From Cinclus cinclus (lineage: Eukaryota > Chordata > Aves > Passeriformes > Cinclidae), in assembly GCF_963662255.1 (NCBI RefSeq), contig NC_085046.1:143173762-143237761 (forward strand): a DNA stretch of 64,000 nt, written 5' to 3'. Below are positions 26,993-38,705 of the stretch, piece by piece (the stretch's first letter is position 1; each line of letters begins with the position of its first letter). The notes under the pieces were generated by a model, which saw only the letters and a list, made by a program, of their open reading frames with translations, was not told the DNA's origin and did no database searches. A program made the position numbers and the translations under genes.

Positions 26993-29900
26993 CAAATTAC
27001 TTTTTCTAGGCATTTTGATCTGCTTTCTTACCTTCTGACATGTTCTTATATAGTACCTTACACAAAGAGTTAATAAAAAAGACAAAGTCTCTAAATCATA
27101 CCAGTTATGACTTTAAGGAGAAAAACATTAATTATAAAAGTAGAACACTGGGATGAAATACCTCACAGGATTATATTAAAAAGACAAATATTGGGGAACA
27201 ATGTCTGGAGAAAGGCAACACAACTATGGAGAACCAGACCAGTTTTATGAAGTGCTAATTTTTTTAAACATGTGTTTCTGTGTTAAAATTTTCAGTTCTT
27301 GGCAGAATGAAAAAAAAAAAAACAAACTCCACCCTCATATCTTTTATGTAGTAAAAACGTATGAAGTAGTAAAGCAGTGCAACTGCTGCATTTCTGAAAA
27401 CCTCCGATTTTTAGATGTGGAAATGTCTTTCTTAGGCTGATACATATCTGGTGGCCCCCAGAAGGGAAAATGTGGCTATGAAGAGATATTTGAGATTCAG
27501 AACACACCTGCAGCATGTGGGAAGCATGTGGCAGTCCTCAGCTTCCAGTTCAACGGGAAAGCTGAAATGGAAGAGTCATTGGCACTCAGAGCTGCAAAAT
27601 CCCTCCTCTGGGAGGTGTCAGCTCCACCTGACCTCAGTGTTCAATAAAAACTTTTTGCTGAATGACATGACATCACTGATCTGCAGGACGTGGTGAGGTG
27701 ATAGCTCAGTCCAGTCAGGAACACAGCAATACCACTGCATTTGGATGGGATGTTCTAGGCATTTCTGGAAAAATGCATCCTAATCCATACACTGTCATTG
27801 CGCACATCTTCAAAATTATTATTACGATAAAAACCCAGGATGTCCTACCTTTACCTCGCACCTGACTTACACTAAGAACAAGAGTAACTGTATTTTGCCT
27901 GTGTGTTTAATATTATCCTCTCCCTTGAACAAAAAATCCAGCATAATTTGCAAAGTATTCATTTTTCAATGAGATTCCTGTGTCTGGCAGGAGTAGAAAT
28001 GGTTGTCTGAAAATATTTCATTAAAGTTGTCTGCATAATTACCCTGAACGGCTGTTACTGATTTTGTAGTCTGCAAATGAAAGCATTTTGCTGAAAGACT
28101 GAATCGCCCTTCACAACAAGAAAAACTTGATTAAAATATCCTGCCAAGGTCAGAGTTTATTGGCCTTGAAGAGAACATTAACCACCAGGTTCCCTGAGTT
28201 AAAATTGCCTGCTACTAAGGCCTTTCTGGTTATTGGAGAAGGAAGAGAATATTTTGTGTCTGTTCCAAAGTAATTAAGCCCAATTCCCTGTTTTTGTCAG
28301 AGCAGGATGCTCAGCCCTAGGGAAGGAGCTCTGTTACTGCAGTGACAGAAAGCATCCTCAGGTCTAATGATCCTGTTGTGGGTGTCACACATGGAGAAAT
28401 TGGGAAGAGACAAGATGTTCCATGAGCAGGCACAGAATTTAGGATGGATTCAGATGCAATGTTAGAGACAGGACTCTTCCACCTCTTAATGATGCTCCAA
28501 TTATTCAGTGAGCATTAATTAATCTCTGTATTTACTTACGTATTCCTATATTACATCCATTATTTTAATGTGCACGACATATCTAGGAATTGTCCTAAAT
28601 AGTCCCAAAAGTTTCTGAGACATATCTTTTAATGTATGCAATTACTGAAATATTTCCTTAGAGCAAGAACAATCAAGAAAATTCTTATTCTCTGTAATTA
28701 AGTGGTATATGCACATTTATACAATAGACATAATGTAAAATAACACTGCTCCTCTGAATATGTATATATATACATGAAAATAAATGAATCAGAGCAGGTT
28801 AATGACATAAGATGAAGAAGATTAAAGGTGAAGTAAAATGAGCTGATGATGACCTAAAAATATTTTTCACTGGGCAAAAATAACCCCTATTCAATCAACA
28901 GATTCATTCTTCTTTGGATTTTTGTCTTCAACATCACTTTATTGGCAGCACAGTCTCTCCACCACTTGTTACTCTCTTGGGAGAGACAATTGGATTCTGT
29001 CATTTCTTCATTGTCTATCAACAATATTAATGGCTAATATTTGATCCATCATATCTGTTGTAAACTACAAATATAAATACCTGAAACTGTGGCATTTCAG
29101 ACTACATAAATAAATATACTACATAAATAAATAAAAATAATTCAGACTAATCCATCAGCCTCAAGGCAGATATCATTATACATATGAAATTATTTACTTC
29201 TTCTGAAATTGGGGGTGAGAACACTTTGCATCATAGTCAAAACTAGGAGCAAGTAGCATTTAATTATAGAAAGTAGGGCATGAAAAGACCTTGATAAGTC
29301 ACTTAACCCATGCTCCAGGGCCCTGGATATTGCCTAAATCACTCCTAAAAATTGCCTCTCTAAACTGTTTCATTATACCTCAGAGTAAAACCTTCCAAGA
29401 AAAATGAGGTTATTTAAGATATTTTTCTTAGGTTGTTTTTTCAAGGTTTCTCCTATTATCTAATGTAACTATTCCTTAGAATAACTTAACACATCATCTC
29501 ATGAGAGCTCATAGATGAAACAAAGAATAATTGATTTCTTCCTCTCTGTAGCAACCCCTTCCATATTTGAAGGCTGTCACAGCTGTCTCTTTATTCTCCT
29601 TTACTAGAGTAGTCCTCTATCCTGCAGAAGTAGTGAAAATAAGCAGGATCCACTGTGACTGAAAACAGTATGTTTAAAGATCATCAGTGCTTTCTTGGGA
29701 GAGGGTTAGTTTCTACTTTTATTATTTTTAAAGGATAGTATCTATTGCTCAAAACATTGTTCTAACTTTGATAGACCAACTGCCTGAGGGTAAACCTGCC
29801 TCCAGCTTTCTTTGGCACATAAGACTGCTGAGAAAGCCCTGGGGAGAATTTTTTTTTGCTGGTAGAAAGACATGTAGACCAGTAGAAAGATTACTAATAT

Positions 29901-30454
29901 TGTTCAAACTCTTCCACCTGTAATATTGCACAGACCACAGAGATCTAGGGAGTGGAGAAAGAATTGGTCCCCAAAAGAAGCATGGAGTGAGCATGTGCCT
30001 GATGTTTCCTGTAAGTTTGTGCTCTGGCGGTGCTTGATGTCTCTAGATGGGGATGGGGAAGGCAACACTGCTACTTTGAGTTTTTGATTATATGATGGTG
30101 ATAAGTCCATAGTGCAACTCTCATGAAGAAATGAGATGTGGTGACATGGTGGACTCTGTAATTTTAGGTTTATGGTTAAATTTGATGATCCAAAGTGTGT
30201 CTTTGTCAGCCTAAATGATTGCATGGTTCTCTGACCCAGGCCTGCAAATCCCTCCCATGACTCGAAGCAAGAATGGGCTGAAGTGTGTGCAGAAGGCATG
30301 GCATGTCAACCAGGTCTCACCCTGTGATCACAGGAGATGTGCCTCTCACATGACCATGTAACCGTGTTCAGTCTGGATTCCCATGTTAGTTCTGACCTCC
30401 AGATCCTCAGTATATCTTTGTATCTGTATTCTTGAAACAACACCTGTACTGCTA
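26993..30454 (-). other. Intron 1, nothing recognised
   Basis: AT-rich intronic DNA. A small (ATAAATA)n patch lies at about 29103-29140. The open frames at 29749-30299 on the minus strand have no recognisable domain. Confidence 0.6.
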
Positions 30455-31195
30455 TCACAGAATCAATGAGTTTGGAAAGGACTTCTGGAGATCATATTGT
30501 CAGATCTTCCTCAAAGCAGGATCACCTGCAAGTTCCTTAGGGTCTTGTCCAGTCTGATATTGAATATTTCCAACAATGAAGACTTCACATCTCTAGGCAA
30601 GCTGTCATAGTACTCATTCCCATTTAGAGCAAAAAAAAAAAAAAAAAGAGGGTTTTTTATGTTTAAGTGGAATTTACTGCATTTCAATTCATGCACATTG
30701 ACTATCATCCTGTCTCTGAGCACTGCTGAGAAAAGTTTTGCTCTGTCTCCTTAGGTTAGAGTAATCTATTTATACATAATTATCAGATTACCACGCCCCA
30801 CACACCCCTGTTCCTTCTCAGCTCCAGCCTGAGCAGTCCCAGCTCTCTCAGCCTTTCCTCGTTTGGCAGCTCTTCAGAACTTTTCCCTGGACTGACTCCA
30901 ATATGTCCATGGGTCTCCTGTGCTGGGTAGTCCTGCACTGGGTCTGGCAATCCAGATGTGTTTTCAGAAGGACTGAATAGAGAGGAAGGACTGCCTTCCT
31001 CAACCCCATGAGAATTTTCTGCCTCAGGCAGCCCAGGAGACCATTGGTATTCAGCCTGTTGGTTCATGGTCAGTTTGGTGTCCACCAGGCTCTCCAAGAC
31101 CTTCTCTGCAAGAGTTGCTTTCCAGCTGGTCAGCTGCCAGTCTGTTGTGGTGCATGTGGCTATTCCTTACTGGGTTCAGAATGTTGCACTTCCCT
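30455..31195 (-). mobile_element. CR1 LINE (outer copy, 3' segment)
   Basis: Begins on the plus strand with TATCACAGAATCAATGAG (reverse complement of a CR1 end). It continues through typical CR1 3' UTR and pol C-terminus text read backwards, including CTCAGCCTTTCCTCGTTTGGCAGCTC and the GGCAATCCAGATGTG region. A run of 18 A (T on the element's strand) at about 30631 interrupts the 3' UTR. The element stops abruptly at about 31195, where a plus-strand CR1 begins, and resumes at about 31642. Confidence 0.85.
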
Positions 31196-31641
31196 TCTGC
31201 TGAATGAAGCTGGGGAAGGGGCTGGAGCACAAGTCTGATGAGGAGCAGCTGAGGGACCTGGGAGGGCTCAGCCTGGAGGAAAGAAAGCTCCTGGGGCACC
31301 TTATCTCTCTTTACAGCTCTCTGACAGGAGGGTGTAGACAGGTGTGGGTCAGTCTCCTCTCTAGGTAGCAAGTGGCAGGACAGTAGGAAATAGCCTCAAG
31401 TTCTTCCAGGCAGATTTAGATTGGATATTAGTAAAAATTTTGTTACTGAAAGGGTAAGCAGGCATTGGAACACGTTGCACAGGGACGTGGTGGAGTCACC
31501 ATCACTGGGACTGTTAAGAAGGTAAGTGGATGTGGCACTTGGGGTCAGGGCTTAGTGGTGAGAACAGTGATGCTGGTGTAAGAGCTGGAATCGATGACCT
31601 TAGAGATCTTCTCCAGCCTTAAGGATTCTGTGACTCCATGA
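31196..31641 (+). mobile_element. CR1 LINE 3' end nested inside the outer CR1
   Basis: The plus strand reads GATGAGGAGCAGCTGAGGGACCTGGGAGGGCTC and on through the CR1 3' UTR, including AGGCATTGGAACACGTTGCACAGGGACGTGGTGGAG. It ends at GGATTCTGTGACTCCATGA. It is about 445 bp long, opposite in orientation to the flanking copy and to ADCY8. The flanking minus-strand CR1 continues on the far side, so this insertion is younger than its host element. Only ATGA is shared by the two flanks; CR1 insertions commonly lack a clear duplication. Confidence 0.8.
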
Positions 31642-31760
31642 TGGTCCTGTCAGTCCATTTCTCCAGCTCCCTGAGGTCTCTCTGAGGGGCAGGACGGTCA
31701 TTTGGTCTATCAGTCACTCCTCCCAGTTTGGTGTTGTCTGCACATAAGATTATTAAACTC
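31642..31760 (-). mobile_element. CR1 LINE (outer copy, 5' segment)
   Basis: TGTCAGTCCATTTCTCCAGC and the following bases to TTTGGTGTTGTCTGCACAT are the minus-strand CR1 text expected just beyond the point where the first segment broke off. This supports interruption of a single CR1 by the plus-strand one. Confidence 0.75.
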
Positions 31761-33653
31761 TATTGAGTTTGGTGGGAGTTAGTGAGTACCACAAGACACT
31801 CTTAAAACTATTTAAGTGATTTAAAGAGCTTGTGGAGTGTTGAAATTCTCTCTCACTACCTTGCTATATTTTTAAGTTCCTAGATCACTTTGAAAAATGG
31901 GATTTAGGCCAGACGATTATCCTAAGAATAATTTCTGTGACCACCTATCCTTCCATGTTTTGGAGACAACAAGTTTTTATACAAAGTCTGTAAGAAAATC
32001 TGTGGGTTTTTCTCTGTATGTATGTTTTTTTATGATTTGTAGTTTTAAATTATTTCCTTATTTGTAGGATGCACTAGCATTTTCTTTTTTCCTTGTCTGA
32101 GATTCCTTGAATTGTCATTCTGTAGTATGTAGTTTGACTAAACACCTTTCAAGTTCTCTTAAAATCTGCAGCTGTTGGATCACTGTTGCTGTTAGCCAGA
32201 ATATGACAGTTTGATTTCCAGATTATGTCTTAATGATAGCAATTAGAAAAACATCTCTTAATTAATGGTGTGCATATTTTCCATTTTTAAATTGCACCTA
32301 TAAACCATCTTCAGATATACACAAATGTTAGGGACATAGTAAATATTGTTTTGACTTGCAAATGTAATTACTGAGCCCGAAAGCAAGTTACAAAAAAGCA
32401 AATAAAACATAAAATTTCACAGCACTGCTTTAGCTGAGTATTTGCTTCATATGATAAAAATGTATGTAAATCCATGAAGTGGTCTGAACCTTTAGAATTT
32501 TAAATATGAAATCTTGCTAGATATATACATTTCCTTTAGTTAAAAAAAAATAAAACAAAACAAAATAAAACTACTCTGTCAAGTAAAAAAAAAAAATCTA
32601 CTCTGCCGAATTACAGGAGTTTTGCATAGCAGACAAAAACAGAAATGATCTTAAATCCTCTTCCTTCTTGTACACCATTAGAAGTGTCCTTCATTAAATT
32701 CACTTGGATAGACCATTTGTAAACTCAGTGTGGAAGTTAGCATGCTTTGGTGTCATGGAAAGCAATCTGGCCAATAAAGTACTGTTAACTGCTTGAAGAG
32801 GAAAGGAGCATATACCTTAACAATCTTTGTACAAAGTCTAAGGGACATTGAATAGCTTAATCTTATACCAATCTTTATGTATATGAGAGTTTTCTTGAGT
32901 TTAAAATAATTGACATGCTAAGGTGCATTCTTTTACACATGTTCTCCAAAGTCACATTGCCTCATAGAACTCTGTACTTAAAAATTTTGGATTTTATTGT
33001 TTTGATTGTTGATAATATTTGAAGTAACTGAATGTTTGTGTTAGATAATCTATCACGCAGTGTTAGCAAAGAAGAGTGGCTGTCATCAGAAAATGTACCT
33101 CAAGAATAACCACACACAAGTATATTTTTAAAGGGAAAAAAGGAATAAGTCATTGAAAAAATAATTTCTAAGCATGAAGAGCTATTGAGACTATGAGATT
33201 AATGGGGGCCTACTATCCTTTACCATCACACAGAAAATGGAAACATTTCATGTGTACATCTGGCATTTCTTACAGCCTCTCAGGTGACTAATGGAACACA
33301 GCAGACAAAAGCAATCCATTAGCACAAATTAAATACATGTAATAAATTCTTCTCTTCCTATTGTTGTTAGCAAACTGCTTTTACTTCCAGGGTTGCAGAG
33401 AACATGCAAATTGTCATAGTATCCCTCAGAGTGACATTTGGCTACATTTTGGACTGTCAACTTTTACAGCAACTTGTAAAACTTGTAGAGCCCTTAGGCA
33501 AATTTCATATGGCTTAAGTTCTGTTTATGTCTCAAGAATTTTCACTGGCTTCTCTCAAGGACCTCCAGATGCTGTAGGAATTTACTGTAAATCTCTCAGA
33601 CCATTTTGACATATACTACACCCTTAATGTTTCAATAATACATTACTATAAAT
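31761..33653 (-). other. Intron 1, nothing recognised
   Basis: AT-rich intronic DNA. A-rich tracts at about 32540-32597 contain a repeated CTACTCTG motif separated by poly-A. Confidence 0.6.
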
Positions 33654-34325
33654 AATCATAGAATCTCTTAGGTTGGAAAAGACCTCTAAAGACCATCAAT
33701 TCCAACTGTTAACCCAGCAGTGCTAAGCCCATCAGTAACCCATGTCCCTAAGTGTCTCATCTACAGGACTTTTAAATCCCTTCAGGGATGGTGACACCAC
33801 CACTCTTGTGCACAAGTTCCAGCACATGGCAATCCTTTTGATGAAGAAATTTTCCCCGTTATCTAATCTAAATCTCTCCTGGGAAAATTTGAGGCCACTT
33901 CCTCTTGTCCTGTCTCTTGTTACCTGGGACAAAAGACAGACCCCCCAACAGCCTCCTTTCAGGCAGTTGTACAGAGTGATAAAATTCCTCTGGATCCTCT
34001 GCTCCAGGCTGAACACCTCCAGCTCCCTCAGCTCCTCTTCATCTTACTTGTGGTCCAGACCCTTAACCAGCTCTGTTGCCCTTCTCTGGACACTCTTCAG
34101 CCCCTCAATGTTTTTCTTGCAGTGAGGGGATTGAAACTGGACATGGGATTTGAGGTGTGGTCTCCCCCAGTGCCCAGCACAGGGGGGAAATCTGTGCCCT
34201 GGTCCAGATGGCCACACTATTGCTGATACAGGCCAGGTGCCATTGACCTCCTTGACCACCTGGGCACACCCTGGCTCAGCTTCAGGCAGCTGTTGACCAG
34301 CACCCCCAGTATATGACACCTACTA
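33654..34325 (-). mobile_element. CR1 LINE 3' end (about 0.67 kb)
   Basis: Starts on the plus strand with AATCATAGAATCTCTTAGGTTGGAAAAGACC, the canonical reverse complement of a CR1 3' end. It extends through the pol C-terminus: the minus-strand frame at 34044-34319 includes SVQRRATELVKGLD. This is one of the better preserved CR1 copies in the window. It is sense-oriented with ADCY8. Confidence 0.92.
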
Positions 34326-34387
34326 TTACATCTTCTCAGTACAGGTGGATGTTAGAGTCACTGACGATCAGGATAGGATAGGATAAG

Positions 34388-34810
34388 AATAGAAAGAGAA
34401 TGTTTCAGTTTCATGGGACCTACAACAGACTTCTAGTCCAACTGTCTGACCACTTCAGGGTGGTTAAAAAGTTAAAGCACATTATTAAGGTTATTGTCTA
34501 AATGCCTCTAGATACTGACAAACTTGGGGCATTGATCACCTCTCTAGAGAGCCTGTTCTAATGTTTGAACACACTCTGGGTAGAGAAATGCACCCTAATG
34601 TCTATTCTATGATTTCCCTGATCCAGCTTTGAACCATTCCCACGTGTCCTGTCAATGGATCCCAGGGAGAAGAGCTCAGCACCTCCCTCTCCCCTTCCCT
34701 TCCTCATGAAGCTGTTAGAGAGCAGCAAGGTCACACCTCAGCCTCCTCTTCTCCTAACTAGACAGAGTTCTCAACTTCTCCCTATAGGATATACCTTCCA
34801 ACTCTGAAAA
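34388..34810 (-). mobile_element. CR1-like LINE 3' fragment
   Basis: It starts after a short (AGGAT)n run at 34372-34387. CR1-like blocks then follow read backwards: GACCTACAACAGACTTCTAGTCCAACTG, GAGAGCCTGTTCTAATG, CCTCCCTCTCCCC, GCAGCAAGGTCACACCTCAGCCTCCTCTTCTCC. It is more diverged than the neighbour and probably belongs to another subfamily. The AGGAT run may stand in for the terminal repeat. Confidence 0.75.
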
Positions 34811-37642
34811 GAATTATGTGGAACCAGGTCTTTAAAGAAAGAATAAAGTTAAATGCATGCATTCTCACTATATTCAATGGATTCTTATTTCAACAACAAT
34901 GTGAATGGCTGAAAGAAACCAATGCAGTATTCCTCTTTTAATGCATCACAGAAGATGTTGGGATGTTTTTACAGGAAAATCTCAAAGCAATTGAACATAT
35001 TAGTCATTTATTACAGCCTGAGAAAGCCAAATTTTCAAATCAAATGAAGCTCTGAAATGCATAAAGATGTGTGTGGGTCGTCACAGACCAGTGATTAATG
35101 TAATGATGGAATGGGTATAATCCTCATTCCCAACCCCTAGCTGAAATCCGTGGTGAATATTACTTCTTCCTCTAAAAGAACATGCATATCTACACATTAA
35201 ATTGTACTGAGCATGTGTGGGATGATTTCTATGCCAATTATAATCCTGTCTGGTATGCTTATGAAGCTTATTAATATCAGCAAGCATTGGAGGTATTTTC
35301 CCATATGACAAGAGGATCATAATATATAAGAATGTGTATATCCTCATCTTATGCCATTGAGTAATTTCCTTGAGATTTAATAATTTTTTTTACCTAAGAT
35401 CCTATCTCCAGAATTATATAACCTCTGTTACACCATGTAATGTCATGTAGCTTTTATGTGCTGATAAATTTTCCTTTTTTAAAAATTATTTCTTCTTTGC
35501 ACTGTGGTGATAGTTATGGATTAATGAACCAGCCTTCTACTGTGGCTACTGATAGCTCCATCCCTTAGTAGTTCTAAGGTAAATGAAGCAGAAGAGTTTG
35601 AACAAAGGAGAAATAGTAAAGTGCCTGAAGATTGGATCCACCCAAAAACATAAACTGATCTTCAAAATTAAGATTCTGACACTATTGAATGTTTCCCTTA
35701 ATACCATTAAAGAAGTATTTCTGCATTTTATTTTTAAGAGAAAGGAAAGATGGAGGAAAATACAAAACAGAAAAGTGATGATTAAATCAAAATCGAAAAA
35801 TAAAATTGAGGTAAAGAAATTATATTTTTGAACTCAGACATTACTTCACTTATATTGGGAGTTCCTGTTATCCATATTAAAACTAATGCATCATATAAAA
35901 TTATAACACCAACATCAGACTATTTGGAAGAAGTAAAATTATTTTTGTAATTGTGAAAAAATTGGCTTGTGTTAGTTTTGATTTTTTTTTTTTTTACACT
36001 TATATACTTCAGGCTGCAGCAAAGGTTAATTAATTAACTCCACAGACTTCCCCTCTCCTCTAGGGCTAACTGCATGAAATCTTGCAGCAGAAGAAGCTGG
36101 CAAATGAAATAGCAACACTTCTTAAAATAGTTGCTAATAAATACAACTTGTATGATGAGACATTTCTCTGTCAGCCAATGGCCGCCTGGCTTTGCACTTC
36201 ATCCTGTGTACAATTCCTGATGTTTTTGTTCTAGATTAAGAAGCACCACACTGGTATCTCTGTCAGCAGACCTGGCTGTTTGGAGAGATAAGCATGACAG
36301 AGCTCATTCAGAGAGATTCCTGGAGGAGCTGGATGTCCACATTTGTGTTCTCTTTCAGAAGAGCTGAGGATTCAGAGCACTTCCCCTAAAGAGAGTCCTG
36401 AGAAGTCATCTTCATGGTTCACCTAAAAATCCTAATATCTATGGGATTCTTTATATTACATTCTCTAGGCTTTAAATCAAGCACCTAAAAGAAGATCTTG
36501 GAAGCCTGTAAGTCAGGTCTTAATAATATCCCTTAGAAAAATCTTTTGTTTCAAGAAATGCCAGATCGTCAGGATTTTTTGTGCTTGATCACTTTTAATG
36601 AGCCAGGTCTCTTCCATCCCTGGTTTGAATGACTGAGGCTGCTAACAAAATGCTCAAGATTCACTGCAGCACTAACCCAGTGATTTGCATTCATCTCTCT
36701 CCTTGGGTCAGACTGAAACTCTACAGTCCTTTCTGCACTCATGATAGACACAAGCTGCACTGCACCAAGAACAGAGCAAGTAACAAACCTTGTCTTTGTA
36801 AGAAAGGCAAGATGAAGAAAAAATGGCTTATAAGTCACAAAGCAAGGTCCTTGAACAGCTCGTTTGCAGACACACAGCTACTACAGTTTAATTCAGAAGT
36901 CCATGGTGAATGCCACCATACCCTTGCAGATCCTTATACAGTACACAAAAAGACTCTGGAACTATGAAAGGCAGGGAGTATGTCTAAAAAATCTCAGCTT
37001 TCCCTAGGATTTAGAGAATCACTGTGATGTTTTTCCCTATATACTTGGGATTTTTAGGACTCTGAAAACTAAGTTCAAGATTCATTATGTCAGAGTGGAG
37101 ATCAGACTGTACAGTTTGCTGCTTGGCACCTGTGCTTGAGGGAATGATTTAACAACATTATATAAAACACTGAAATGTTGAGCAAGGACACCTCCAGTGA
37201 TGAGTTCCATAAGCAGTTGGTTACAGACTCAAGATTATTATTTTTTAATTTTTTCTTTTTACACATTGAAACTTAAACTTTTATCTTCACAGAAGAACAG
37301 TTGTGTTAGAAATGAGGGAAGATTTGCTTCAGAAACTCTCTGGTGAGGTGAGAGACACAGACTTCAACCCCCTCTAGGGAAAAAGACTTGTTCTACCACA
37401 GGAATATTTTCATTACCACATTTGTTACACAGAAGAAAAGCACACTAACCTTCTCTGCTGACTTTAGACAGGTGTTGTGTGTGTGGTACAACTGCAATAC
37501 GTGTTCCAAGAAGAACAGTGTTTGAATGCTGGGTAGGGTAGGCTGCCTAGAGCTACTGAGGCCCTTTGTGGGATGCATAGAAACAGAAGTACACTTAAGG
37601 GCAAGAAATCTACACTTAGAGAAATTGTATAATTGATTGTAT
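34811..37642 (-). other. Intron 1, nothing recognised
   Basis: AT-rich intronic DNA. Frames at 35583-35831 and 36569-36967 show no domain; the pair near 36.6-36.9 kb overlaps on both strands and is taken as chance. Confidence 0.6.
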
Positions 37643-38705
37643 AATCACAGACTCATAGAATACCAGGGTGGAAGGGACCTCCAGGATCCTCTGGTCCAGC
37701 CTTTCTTGGCAAAAGCACAGTCTGAACAAGACAGTCCATCACTCTGTCCAGATGAATCCTAAAAGTGTCCAGTATCAGTCAATCCACCACTTCCTTGGAG
37801 AGATTTTTCTCATTGCAAATATTTTTCATCTTGTGTCCAATCATAATCTCCCCAAGATTTATTTTTCCAGATTACCCCTCATATTTTCTTTAAGATTTTT
37901 ATGTAAAAAATGAGTCTGATTTTGTTGTCATTCTTTAAATACTGGAGGGTAAAAATGTCTCCCCTAGGCCTCCTTTTTTCAAGGCTGAACAAGAACAGTT
38001 CTCTCAGCCTTTCCCCATATATCAGGCTTCCCCCTTTTTGTTCATTTTTGTGGCCTCTCTTCGGACACTGTCCAGCCAGTCAGCACCTTTCTTGTATAGC
38101 TGGGATCAAAACTGAGCACAATATTCCAGGCCAGGCAAATGCTGAATAAAGTAAGATAATGACTTCTTGATCTCTGCTGGGGATGTCCTGGTCGATGCAT
38201 CCCAGCCTCCTGCTGGCTTTCTCTGCCCCAGCTACACACTGGTCACTCATTCTGAGCTTTTTGTCCACCAGGACCCCAGATCCCTTTCCAGCTGCTTCCC
38301 AGCCAGGCAGATTCCAGCCTGTGCAGCAATCCTGGATTATGTTTTTTCAGATGCAACACCTTACACTTGTCCTTGTTGAACTTCATAGGGTTCTATGAGG
38401 GAATTCATAGAACTCTGTCTACAGAGGGTTTTCTAGCCCACTCTTCCAGACAATCCAGATCTTCCTGCAGGGTGGCTTCTCCTTTTCTTACTCAGTTTGG
38501 GACCATGGACAAACTTTGTAAGGGTACACTTAATCCCATTTTCCAGATCACTTATATAGATAGTAAGCAACGTTGAGCCCAATATTGATCCCTTGGAGAC
38601 TCCACTTGTGACATTGAAAAGGAACCATTTGTCACCACGCAGTGGGTGCTGCCTTTCAGACCATTCCCCACTCATGGCACTGACCACTTGCCCTGACCAT
38701 TATAA
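37643..38705 (-). mobile_element. CR1 LINE, longest copy in the window (about 1.06 kb)
   Basis: Starts on the plus strand with AATCACAGACTCATAGAATACC and runs through 3' UTR and pol C-terminus. Typical blocks are GGAAGGGACCTCCAGGATCC, GGCTGAACAAGAACAGTTCTCTCAGCC, TCCCAGCCTCCTGCTGGC, and CTTGGAGACTCCACTTGTGAC. Minus-strand frames at 38433-38687 retain ISDLENGIKCTLTKF-like pol text. A palindrome (38390-38413) sits within it. Sense orientation relative to ADCY8. Confidence 0.9.
38390..38413. repeat. Perfect 9-bp inverted repeat inside CR1
   Basis: GTTCTATGA at 38390-38398 and TCATAGAAC at 38405-38413 flank a 6-base loop. The arm contains the TTCTATGA unit that forms CR1 tails, which is unexpected in the middle of a CR1 body. 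Confidence 0.85.
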
